Positions 1 through 12,599 of a stretch of DNA of 64,000 nt are shown piece by piece. The DNA is taken from assembly GCF_003473485.1 (NCBI RefSeq), contig NC_053045.1:63179994-63243993 (forward strand), in the 5' to 3' direction. Positions within the stretch are counted from its first letter, which is position 1. Every line of letters starts with the position of its first letter. The notes below the pieces were generated by a model. The model did not search any database, was not told the origin of the DNA, and was given only the letters and a program-made list of their open reading frames with translations. Both the position numbers and the translations under genes were made by a program. This DNA comes from Medicago truncatula. Lineage: Eukaryota; Streptophyta; Magnoliopsida; Fabales; Fabaceae.

Positions 1-229
1 GTTTTCATATATGTACGACATTGACACTTTAGATTGAATGTGTATCGGGTGCCTAACACGATGCCAATGCATGTGGTACATCCAATCATTTCTATTTTAT
101 CAAATTATTACCAATGTCAACTTGTATTTTCTTGCTGATCGACTTGATAGATTTCTCAAATCATACGAATTATAGTTATTTGATTGATTTGATTGTAAAA
201 CATCGTATTTTAAAAGTGAAACATATCAG

Positions 230-1644
<1,415 letters not shown>

Positions 1645-4632
1645 GACAAATTCAATGCAAAGCCTTCTCAGCTATATATGTAAAAGTTTTGTTATTTCTC
1701 TTTGATAAAATTGACAGGATCTCATCTATATAATCTTATGATCTCTTGAAAAATATCAATAAAGGTGTTAGTTGATCATATATGGCTGGAACTGTTAAAT
1801 AAAGGTGTTATTGGTTTCATGAATATTTGGAACCAAATCAAATCAACAAAATTCTGACACAACAAGGCAATTAACCAACAAAATAATGGCAATAAAGAAT
1901 GGAAAAAGAATAAGCCAACACAAAATTTACATGGTTTTCAGTCAAGAGACCTACTCATTGGGGGATTTGGATTCTCACCATTCAGATTTCTCTCAAGTGA
2001 AATGTTGTATTTTAATGATAGAGGTTGAAAATGGAGAAACACTACAAGAATTTCTTTAATTAGTGACAAATTCAAAATTGTATTACGGACGGATTTAGAT
2101 CCTCAATAATTCAGAAAAAACTCTCAATAATATTAATGACGGAATAAATCCTCAATAATTCAGAAAATTACACACAAAATAATAATAATAATAATAATTG
2201 TATTAGTATTAATATTACTAGCAAAAAAATCCACGAGTATCGTTAATGACCAACCTGCCTTGAATTATTGGCGGATTTGTTTTGCCAATAATGATAACAT
2301 AGATAATATTAGATTACTTGCGGATTTTTTTTTGTTGAAGGATTGAAAAAAATAATATTTCATTGAGTAAAAAATATCACTTATCTTTTTTTTTTTTGCT
2401 TTTGCATTGGTTTCCGACCCATCAATTGGGCGACTAATCCGACTTGTGCGTAGAGGCATGCGCAATGGTCAAGCGTTGTTTCCCCTGCGAATCGAATTCG
2501 GTATTTCCCAGATACGTCTTTGGAAGGAGCTCATTGCCACCAGAGCCCAAATAATATTGTTCAAAAATATCACCTATCTACATGTAATAGAGTATGGATT
2601 AAAGTCTATAATCTTTCATTGAGATTGATTGAACATTCATAATTCATAATTGTTTGTGGGTAAAAGAGGATGAAAGTTTTAAGAAAATTTATATGAGAGT
2701 AATTTTAGTATTATTATAAAAAAAAATTGTGAAAAAAAAATTATTATAAAATTTTAAGTACTTGGGTGTAAGAGAAAATACTTAGAAAAATATTCATTTT
2801 CTTCTCTCCTCTTCTCACGTGAATAAACCGCACGCTTCTTCTCAAAACAAATTGGACGCCTCTTCTTCTTCTCACTAGTCGAGTCGTCACTCTCTCTCAG
2901 AAATGCCGTTGAGCTCTCACTCACTCTAAGCCAAGGTAAGCCAATTCATTTTCTAATTTCTCCTTCCATCTCCAATTTCTTGTTTTAGGGTTTTAGGATT
3001 GGGAATTGTTTTAGGGTTTCAGAATTTTGGAATTGGGAATTGGGAATTGGACTTGTACCATTGTGGATTATGGTGCAATGTTTTATTTTTACTTTTAACC
3101 TGTTGGACAGACACGATACGATGTTCTTCTTGTCTATACTTTTTAGCAAACAGTACATGTCACATATTGGAATTGATTGTGAACACTATAGAACCAACAA
3201 CATATTGGAATTGTTTATGATAATTGCTTATTGTTCAGAATTTGCTTATTGTGTACAAAATTGCTTATTGTTCAGAACAAGAACAAGTCACTGTGACTAT
3301 CGATTAATATTACTTTAGTTAATGTGTAATTTTAGCAGCTTAATCTCAAATGAATGTCCAAAATTGGTTACAGCATATAACTACGTTGTAGTATTTGTAT
3401 TATTACCACTACAAAGAATCCATATTCAAACATGCTTGTGTATCTTGAGAGTCGTGGCGATAGCTCAAAAATAAACAAATTCACGATTAGGCGACTTCTA
3501 ATATAAATTCATTGAACTTATGATTCTCAATAAACCATAAAACATATTTTTTGTGGAAGTAAGTATCCTAAAGAACAAAATCTAAACTAATATTTGCCAG
3601 CCATATAATCAGCTAGAATCATAATAATATTAGGAACATCTTCCAATACCCCTGGTGGTGATTTATAAAATTGAATTTCCCAATAGTTTTAGTTTGAATT
3701 AAAAGTTTTTTCTCACATATAAACTCTTCTCTTATACTAATATATTTAAAACACAATTTTTTGCATTATTTTTTGGTAGATAACTTTCTTTCTGTACTTT
3801 ATTGGAAGAGATAAAATAACCGTAATTTTTTATGAAATGCTTTTACAATTTCTTAAGATGGTCTAATAGGTATACATTTAATTTTGTATAAAAATTTATA
3901 CAAAACATACACAAAAGTGAAAGTGGTATGTACAAAAGAAACTATAACTTTTTAGTGAAGGACAAAATCAATCACTTGAAGTCAATTTTAGTGTACTGCC
4001 CAATATTCACATTCATCGTCTATAAAAATTGACCTCCAGCGTCCATAAATGTCAAAATTGATGGGCGAACGATGTGATCAGAGTTTCAACTTTAACTCAT
4101 CCACTTATATACTTGAGTTTTCAATGAATGTTGTCATTTCATCTATCAACAGAAAATATTGACTTCTAGTGACAGATTTTATTTGTCAAATTTATTTTTG
4201 CCATATTTTTTCGAAAACAAAACTTCTTGTATGAATATTCATAACATATCTTATATTTTTGGAAAGATCTGGTAATTTGAAAAGACAAAAAATCCGAATA
4301 TTTGGTCTTTATGAGGGAATAAATGGTATTTTAGGTAATTTCATGTTTTGGGAGTATCAAATTATCTTTTCTTTTGTATTTCTAAGTTTTGCTGGACCAG
4401 TCTGTTTGGGCCCATGAAATTATATGGCTTTGTCATTTCATTACAATTTACAATGCAATCTTGAAAGAAAAGAAAGAAGAAGAAAAAATCAGCAGTGTTA
4501 TTTGTTCCTCTTCGCCGTTACAGGAAGGAAGCAAATAACAAATAGCAGCTTTTTTGTTCCGAAGAGAAGATATTTCCTTTCATAGCAATCAAAATTAGGC
4601 TTTTGTGAAGCGCACATCTAAACCCAGCCACT
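1645..4632. other. Intergenic stretch between the beta-glucosidase and ferredoxin genes
   Basis: AT-rich, with no convincing coding region. It holds one tRNA-like repeat (about 2400-2565, listed separately). Around 2800-2937 there is a CT-rich stretch followed by a good donor (AAG/GTAAGCC near 2936) and a 'ttttagggtttt' stretch, which looks like an untranslated first exon with its intron. No following exon could be matched to it. The short open frames at 2999-3318 have no recognisable features and sit in this intron-like text. Confidence 0.6.
2400..2565 (-). repeat. Possible tRNA-derived SINE-like repeat
   Basis: On the - strand there is a GCTCTGGTGGCAATGAGCTC stretch resembling an RNA polymerase III box A region, then about 40 bases on an AATTCGATTCGCAGGGG stretch resembling box B. 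Part of the box A side recurs at about 56700-56750. The short + strand open frame over this region is a by-product. I could not define target duplications, so limits are approximate. Confidence 0.4.
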
Positions 4633-7143
4633 ATGCTAAACCTCAATTCACGACGACTAGCTAGAGCAGCAATTTCCATCGCTAAACACTTCTCTACAAG
4701 TAATAATTACTTCTACTATTTCATTTTGTTAATTAGTTAATGACCTTAATTCATTTTTCATCTTTCTTTCTTTCTTTTTCACAGGGAATTATTATACATC
4801 CATGTGTAGAGCTGGATATTCTCGAACCACCCCTAATCATTATGATTGCCTTCAACCTTCGGTTAGTATCCTGCAATTGTAGTTTAACTATTCCAAATAT
4901 TGTTGCCAAATAGTGGCTATTGTGAAGCTATAGCTTAGTGGAATTTTAACAAACCACTATTTTCCGCAATCCTCTCTTGTTTCTTTCCAGTCCGGTAATA
5001 TTAAGAAAGATTTAGAGATTAATGAGTTGGACCGAAATATGGTTTATGATAGATCATTATGACGTAATTTGATCCATGTAGCCGACCCCACTTAGTGGGA
5101 TAAGGCTTGGTTGTTGTTGTTGTTGTTTATAGACATTTTAATAATGACAATTTGGTTGGAAAATGTTTGGTATGCTTAAATTTTAGAAAATGTAGATAGA
5201 TATGCATGATTGCGTATGCTTTGGATTACTAGAAAATAGATCTAATAAACCTTTACTTTCTTATGATATTCATTCATGCTTAATCCTGTTTCACTCGTGT
5301 AATATTTTGTGTATTATGTTTTTACAGTTTCAGCAGAGTTCATTGTTTAATTTATACAAAGGAGCCATGTTTAAAAAGCATAATTTCCTATCTACAACGA
5401 CTTCTAACAACACTGCTGAGGATGGGAGCGAAGAAATTGAAACGTAAGTTTTCTTTTTGGTTGAGATGACAGATTCTGTGGGAGTATATTATACTTCTGC
5501 AAATATGTCAGCATTCAAAAACACAATTACGGTTGTGTGCATATTTTACAACTTACAGTTTTGGATGCGGAAGCAATGTTGATAATCTAGATCAGTAATT
5601 TGTCCATTGAATTTTTTGAGGTTACCGGCACAGTAACACTTAACAAAAGCCATTGCAAAGATTTACAGCATGGTAAATTTATTTTTGACACACCAAAGAT
5701 GAGTTCATCATAAAGCATATTCAATACCAAGTCTCAACAAACATGAAAGACTTGATAACAGCGTTATGAACTATGAAGTTGTTCGATAACTGTAAATGCT
5801 AGGAATGTTTTGTCACACAAGTATTGGGGTCTGACACTCTGGTTTACCATTACATGCATGTTAGCATCTCAATTTTCTAGATTCCGCCCTCTCAGCCATA
5901 GGGTTATGATATCTGGGAAGGAGTTGGGTTGATTCTAGAATCCAACACTTAAAACAAAAATGGAAACAATATCAATATTTGAACATAAGTTGTTGCTGGC
6001 TTGCTGCTTTCTCTTATGTCTGAAATGATTTCCATTCCGTGTCTCACGTCCAATGTTGAGAATCCTCGTAAGTATCAAATGCCCAACTGGCTTTTCACTG
6101 ATTGTGACCTGTGAACGTTAACCTTGCTCAGGATAGATTATGCAATTATTGTTGTACCTTGCTCGTATATTCTATTTGATGTCAGTTGTGCATCATGTGA
6201 GTGTAACTGATCAAATTACTAGTTAAATATAGATTGGAGTAGTAGCATTTTTGGTTAAGTACATCAGGGCACCATATCTTCATTTTAGAAAACATTACTT
6301 GTCATTTTTCTGATATGCTCCTTACTCTTCAAGACAACATTATGCAGGATATCTGTCACTTTTGTTGATAAGGATGGTGAGGAAAAGCTTATAAAAGTCC
6401 CTATTGGAATGTCTATGCTAGAAGCTGCTCATGAAAATGACATTGAACTTGAAGGTATGAACTTTTGTTATTACCATTTTTACTCTTTTGTCTCTAAATT
6501 GATGGTCTTGTTCTTGTGGATACGTCTCTGGTTTTTGTGGACACATATTATTTCATCAATGTAACTACAGTGGTATCGTCAATGTAAAATCTTTCATTCT
6601 TACTACATACATATTGTGTTGCCTTCTTAACGATAGAGACATCAGTTCATGTCAATTTGCATCTCCAATTTTCTCCTATCAACATTTAATTTCTTACTTA
6701 ATGTTATTGCAGGAGCATGTGAGGGCTCACTTGCGTGTTCAACTTGCCATGTTATAGTTATGGTACAACATGGGTGATATATGGAGTAAATTGCCGTTTG
6801 AGATTAATTTTATTATTTTCCTGAAGTGTTGTTTTCAACTTACTTGCAGGATGTAGAATATTACAATAAATTAGAAGATCCTACTGACGAGGAAAATGAC
6901 ATGTTGGATCTTGCTTTTGGGCTTTGTGAAACGTGAGTTTTCTTATGCATGGAACTTGGAGTTTAATTTTCATGTTCTATTTATGTTCCTCCCAGATTCT
7001 TCGTTGACTAATTTGGAGAGTTATGCAGATCACGTCTCGGTTGCCAAGTAATTGCTACACGCGAACTTGATGGAGTTCGTTTAGCTCTTCCTGCTGCCAC
7101 TCGCAATTTTGCTGTTGATGGTTACGTGCCGAAACCACACTAG
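4633..7143 (+). CDS. MFDX: Mitochondrial adrenodoxin-type [2Fe-2S] ferredoxin
   Basis: Single-electron carrier of the mitochondrial matrix. In plants, MFDX proteins pass electrons from adrenodoxin reductase to Fe-S cluster assembly and biotin synthesis. Seven exons: 4633-4699, 4785-4861, 5328-5443, 6348-6454, 6713-6762, 6850-6932 and 7029-7143, giving 204 residues in one unbroken frame. The start is the first ATG of a basic, Ser/Arg-rich presequence (LNSRRLARAAISIAKHFST). The ferredoxin core begins near ISVTFVDKDG. The cluster ligands are visible as C-x5-C-x2-C (ACEGSLACSTCH) with the fourth Cys in GLCET, and the SRLGCQV segment follows, as in adrenodoxins. The length fits plant MFDX1/2. Intron 2 carries a LINE tail (about 4990-5130). 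An AATAAA lies near 7364. Chloroplast ferredoxins differ in cluster spacing and transit peptide, so this is the mitochondrial type. Confidence 0.94.
4990..5130 (+). mobile_element. RTE-type LINE 3' end inside ferredoxin intron 2
   Basis: The stretch ATGTAGCCGACCCCACTTAG followed by TGGGATAAGGCTTGG and then (TTG)n is the well-known 3' terminus of plant RTE-clade non-LTR retrotransposons. The text before it reads as the broken end of the LINE ORF (ELDRNMVYDRSL-like). It is 5'-truncated to about 140 bases and lies in sense orientation. A related but more decayed copy lies in intron 1 of the phospholipase gene. Confidence 0.65.
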
Positions 7144-7934
7144 TTTTTCCTGGAAGTTTTTTGTGTGTAATGCAAAGAATGCGGCTATCTCAGTTTTGTA
7201 GCTTCACGCCGAGTTAGATAAATGAGCTTTTATTGATCTTAGGCATTTTTTGGTACTGAGTAATCATGGTGGAATTTCGACGATACAATTGCTTACCAAT
7301 AAACTACTTGTACTGTATTATTTTGTTATTGTACCAGTGGGTGAAACACTTTCTGACTCTAAATAAATGAAAGATGAAAAGAAAGCAGGCTAGAGTATTT
7401 GGACGTTCTTGTATTCAAGAATATTGATTCAAAACAACCGATAGTTTTAATTTATTATACTTGTTATGTTTCCACATGGTTTGGAGTTGAATTTGTCTAA
7501 GAAAGTAAGTTTCAGGAAAGCCACTATAAGTGACCACTCTTTGGAGAACTCTCAACCACGTGGGGATATTATATTACGCATGAAGTATCTTGGATTGTCA
7601 TTCCTCGTGATTTTTGCCAATGTGTTGGAAACAAAGACAACAAACAGGTATTTGAGTTGCCTGATGTTGTTGGAAAAGGTTTCATGAGGTCCATTTTCCA
7701 CCAAGCAAAGGGTCATGAGAGTATGAATGCTGACTTAATGAAGGGATAACAGATGAGCGTTACTAATTGAGGGGGAAAAGGAAGAGTAAGTGGTGGTCAG
7801 TAAGCATAAGTTTTAATAATTTGATCAAATGATACGTATCAAAGTTATGAGAATGACAACTAAATTGAATTATTATGTTAACACAATTGTAGCTTCTTAA
7901 GAAAAAAATCTTCAGGTTATATACAATTGTCACA
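7144..7934. other. Ferredoxin 3' flank, no gene seen
   Basis: 3' UTR and flanking DNA. Open frames at 7466-7687 (+) and 7763-7975 (-) lack domain features and a gene context. The 9-bp target duplication of the next element lies at its right edge (7926-7934). Confidence 0.6.
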
Positions 7935-8887
7935 GGTGTGTGTTCACATGGGAAGGTTGATTCCTTTCCCACCATGGGAAATTTTTTTTAAACCACTAGA
8001 TTGAAAGGGAACATTAATCTTACTATAAACTATCCACACTATATCTTTCTTTTTATTGTCTTCTCATGAACCACCAATAGACCCACCACCGATTCCAAGA
8101 GTCAACCCTAAACCATTGATTTCAGCCTAAATCTTTTCTGCTCATCATCTTCATCCTCTTCCCAATCCCCCACCCAAAAAAAAAAAAACAATTTCATTAT
8201 CTTCTCAAATCCAAAAGTTAAAGAGCATATATCTTGGCTATTGTTCCTAAATCAAATGACCTTTAACCCATTTTCTAAATCCAGTTATCTTTAACCCATT
8301 TTTCCTGATTCCAACAAGCTTCAATCTTATTTAACGGAAGCTTCTGCAAGCTTTTACTATTGACGTTTTGTGTTTTTAGATAAAGTTGGTACTGAGAAAT
8401 GAGTTTTTCTTGAGAATTTGGGGGGTTTACGTAATCTTCAACATTTAATTAAAAAATATATTCCAGGATTGCAAAAAAGGGGCCAAATCAATGGAGTCAA
8501 AAAAAGTAATTTTTTTTAAGCTTTTAACACATGATGGCGTAGATAATCATATATTGCATTGTATGTTCCATGGAATTTTTAAGGTTAAAACATTTATGAT
8601 TTTGTCAATTTTTCAAGATCTCATCTTATCCTTGAAGATGATTTTATCATCTCTATCATTTGCCATTGAATATGTTGGCTGGGGGTATTGATAGCAGAAA
8701 GTTTTTTTTTTTGTTTGAGAGAGAAGCAGAAAGCTATGTCTGTCAATAATATGAGAGGTTGATGACAGTGAGAAAAAATATAGTATAGACAGTCTATAGT
8801 AAGATTAATGTTCCCTTTTAATCTAGTGGTTTAAAAAAACTTTCTCATAGTGGGAAAGAATTCCTCTTTCCCATGTGAAATGTCACC
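7935..8887. mobile_element. Mutator-like non-autonomous TIR element, 953 bp
   Basis: Long terminal inverted repeats of about 115-120 bp: the left arm 7935-8052 matches the reverse complement of about 8770-8887, with the shared words TTCACATGGGAA, AAACCACTAGATT and GGGAACATTAATCTTACTATA. The ends begin GGTG. It is flanked by a perfect 9-bp direct repeat ATTGTCACA (7926-7934 and 8888-8896), the target-site size of the Mutator superfamily. The inside has no transposase; the open frame at 8491-8691 has no recognisable domain. Confidence 0.85.
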
Positions 8888-8896
8888 ATTGTCACA

Positions 8897-10780
8897 AACA
8901 CATAATTTCAGATTAAAAGTCAAATTTAACTTTTTGTTTATAAAATTGCGCAAAGTAAATGACATTGAACTAGAAGACAGTTGAAGTTAGAGAGTAGGGG
9001 AAAGATGGTACAAGAGATGATGGAGTTTCACTACATATTTCTATTTTTAGTACCACTACATATATATAGAATTTCCTCATTCACTAAATATTGGGTTAAT
9101 TTGAGAAATTTATTTGTTTCTTTTTATATAAATCTATTTAATTTTTTTATTGTATAAATTACATTTTAACTGACATATAGGTGGTGTCTTTAACCCCTAT
9201 TCAATTGGCTGGTTATAATTGAAATGAATTACTACAAGAAAAGTTTTAAAACAGGAATTGATATCTGTAAAAACCTGCATGAGATGCAGTTCAAACGTGG
9301 ACCAAATGCATAAATGTTCAGGAAGTGGCTAAATGCATAAATGTTGATGAAAAAACAAAATAATTAATAACTGTGTGCAGTGCAGATAAAACAGTGTGCT
9401 GAAAATGAATTGAGGATGGGCCTTTTGGTCCCTGTTGGTCAAGAAACAAAGATAAAGTATGAAATACGTAGGATTAATCAAACGGATGATATGTGAACAG
9501 TGGAAACAGACAACAGCAGGTGAAGGAGTTAAATCCCTCAATGAAAAGCCAATGACAGATTACATGAATATTGCTATTCAATGCTCTCTGCAAATCCCAA
9601 CGAATACCCCAACTCCCACCTGTCCCACAACTATTAAATGTAAAGAAAGTTTCCTTTCCCACTAGTTACTCCATTTTTGTATATTCATGTCAACTATTTC
9701 CAAGAGCAAGACAACCAGGACATGCTTAATTGGTTCAGATGAATTTATTACTTGTATAAAGTTCAATATCACGGAATTTGCATTAGTATATCTACATTTC
9801 CCCTTATGGATTCATATCTTAATTAGTACTCACCCTCTTATTCACTTCCTCTTTAATTGATGTTTCCTTCTTTGAAATCATGTTACCAACTTTCACCATT
9901 GCTAATTACTATGTTCCAAAAAACATCCACAATACTGAATTCTTATTGCTTATTCTTTTTAACACCAAACAACTGTGAGAAGAGAAGAAGAAGACGTGGA
10001 GAAGAAAAGATGGAGGCAGGGGTCAAACGGTCATTGCGCGCGAAACCAGACTCATTAAGGACAAAAATGTCATTTCCCTTGCCATCTGCTGATGTGTCTT
10101 GACAAAACTCCATTCATCAAATGCCACGTACCTAATTACCCTCCACCTCGGCAAATTTTTGTAATTAGGACGAATTTTCAAATGATTAGTAATTACAGGG
10201 GCAAACTGGGAGGATTAGTAAGCTCAGGATGAAAAATCAAATAGCCTATAATTACATGGATGAAAAGCATATTTAAGCCTTTTATTTTTTTCAGTGTTGA
10301 ATTGGAAATGTTATGTGTTTATTAAGTAGCACATGAGACCTATTATGCATCTAAAATGAGGAGTTTTATTGTGGACGATCTAAGTGCACATTTTAAAAAA
10401 ACCAAAAATATATACACTTTACAATGTAGAAAGAATTTTTTGTAATTTTTTAGAATTTAAATACACAATTTTTTTTGGGATAATAAACATTCGATTTTTT
10501 TAGACATAATTACTATGTATAGATTTTTACCATGTGCCGTAAAGGTACATGTTAACTAAAGAGACAATGTTACTCTTTACAAAATTGACAATTAGTCTTA
10601 TATCTTTTTAACATAATTTTTTCTCTCTTGGCTAACAAATCAATATTACTCATCAAAAACTTGTGCTACGTACGATCAAATCAACGTATTCATATTGTAA
10701 CCAAAAAAAATAAAAAATCAACGTATTCATACAAACCTTGGGTTGGAATTACTACCTAAAAATACATACATATCACATAA
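8897..10780. other. Gene-free stretch with a solo transposon terminus
   Basis: No supported gene. About 9470-9790 resembles 17700-18000 (see findings). Text from roughly 10060 to 10278 ends as ATATTTAAGCC and on the opposite strand begins GGCTTAAATATGCTTTTCATCC, the terminus type of the foldback elements elsewhere in this window, but no matching left end was found. The open frames at 9459-9665 and 9857-10102 look fortuitous. Confidence 0.5.
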
Positions 10781-11183
10781 GGCTCTTTTGATCCCTTAAT
10801 TTATTTTTTGGTTTCGTTTTGGTTCCTTAACTATTAAAAGTTTCGTTTCGGTCCCATAACTTATTTTTTGGTTTCATTTTGGTCCCTTAACTATTAAAAG
10901 TTTCGTTTTGGTCCTTTAACTTACTTTTTGGTTTCGTTTTGGTCCCTTAACTTATTTTTTGGTTTCATTTTGGTCCCTTAACTCTAATACATTCATCCTA
11001 ACATAAAGGACCAAAGTGGTTGACAGAGGATGAGTTAAGGGACCAAAACAAAACCAAAAAGTAAGTTAAAGGATCAAAACGAAACCAAAAAGTAAGTTAA
11101 GGGACCAAAACGAAACTTTTAATAGTTAAGGTACCAAAACGAAACCAAAAAATAAGTTAATGGACTAAAAGAGTAATTAAGCC
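10781..11183. mobile_element. Foldback MITE with internal direct repeats, 403 bp
   Basis: The left half is a run of CTTATTTTTTGGTTTCGTTTT/GGTCCCTTAACT modules and the right half is their inverse complement, so the whole element can fold into one long hairpin. The ends are GGCTCTTTTGATCC and, on the other strand, GGCTTAATTACTC. A perfect 10-bp direct repeat TATCACATAA flanks it (10771-10780 and 11184-11193). No coding capacity. Confidence 0.85.
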
Positions 11184-11193
11184 TATCACATAA

Positions 11194-12599
11194 TTATACC
11201 TCATAAATGTCTTATCTAATTTAGTCCCAAGTGATGTGACATTAACAAAGATCTACCGAGGAGTTCAAATATTCATTTAAGATGACATGTCATATCTGAT
11301 ACTACTCGGTTGCAATTTTAGAGATTTATATTTGTCAAAATCTATAAAATTTAATACTCCTCGTTCCATATTAGATAACCTAGTTGACTCCGACACACGT
11401 ACTAATGCATATGTTTTATCTTTGATATATTCAATTCTCTATTAAGAAAAATTATGAAAATTTAATATTTTAAAAATATTCATCGAGACGAATCCAAGAT
11501 CTTATATGATATTATTTATCTTTATGAATTTTTAAAAATAAATGATCAAAGTATGTTAAGTCAATAATGTATATTATGAAATAGGTAGGGACGGAGGGAG
11601 TAAATATTTTGGAATGAACATAATACTCACAATTTCAAAGATGAATTTGTTTATTCGATTCTACTTTTTCTTAACATCTAACAATATTTCTATTTTTGGT
11701 AATAAGTCTAGGAATACAATACTCTCAACCCTCAACTGCATTGCATTAGTCAACTATACTTGTTTTCTTGGAGTATAAAGTCTAGAAATTAAATAATACT
11801 ACCTCCATCTCTAATTATAGGATCCTTTTGAAAAAATAACGGAATTAAAATAATGCATATTTGTATTAAATATGTTTGTAATTATTATTGTTTTTACAAT
11901 TTTATCTTTTAAGAGAGATGGTTGGTTTATGTTTTCAACATGTTATTTATTGCTGATTGAAGAAAAAAATGTATAATAAATAGGGGCATGTATGTAAAGA
12001 AATAATTAATGTAGTTGGAAATAGCAAATGGATCTTATAAAAATGGACAAAAAAAAAATTCTCAAAAGGATCTTATAATTATGGACGGAGATAGTAATAC
12101 TAAACACTCAACTACATAACATAAGTCAACAATTCTTGGGGTATTTAGTCTCTGAATATATAACACTCAAATGAATGATTTATGACTTATGTACAATACT
12201 CTCTTTGTATAAAACTTCTTTCTGTAGTGGTCGAAATTTGAACCTCAAAACTTACATATATTATACATTATCCTTAGTTACGTAACACGTATATACACTG
12301 GAACTAAACAATTTATAAAAAATAGTAGTAGTAGTAGCATTTTTCAAAGTCACATGCAGATGGATGCGTTGAATATCTGTCGTGATGCGTAGCAATCCGT
12401 ACTTGGTAGAAGTAAATACGTCTGTTCAATTTTATTGAATGCAATTAACCACCATTCACAACCACATTCACTATCACTCATGTTATATATTATGGGGCAA
12501 ATACTCACCTTTCCTTGCCAACCTTCTCACAATTACTCTTCTACTACTATTACTATTATCATCTTTCTTTCTATCTATCCTTCCTTCTTAGTTTTAACA
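11194..12599. other. Upstream region of the P450 gene, no other gene seen
   Basis: AT-rich DNA. Two stretches of the 'ctccctccgtcc' type (about 11370-11600 and 11800-12095, the second ending 'ggacggagatagta') resemble decayed Stowaway- or Mariner-like MITEs, but I could not define both ends. The last 150 bases before the P450 start are CT-rich, leader-like sequence. Confidence 0.45.

Noticed and set aside
2800-2940. Possible first exon of a new gene
   Set aside because: A good donor is present but no acceptor or coding exon could be joined before the ferredoxin gene; noted only in the intergenic entry.
3040-3318. 92-residue open frame
   Set aside because: Lies in intron-like AT-rich text with no homologous features and overlaps another random frame.
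9857-10102. 81-residue open frame
   Set aside because: No domain; its second half runs into transposon-terminus-like sequence.
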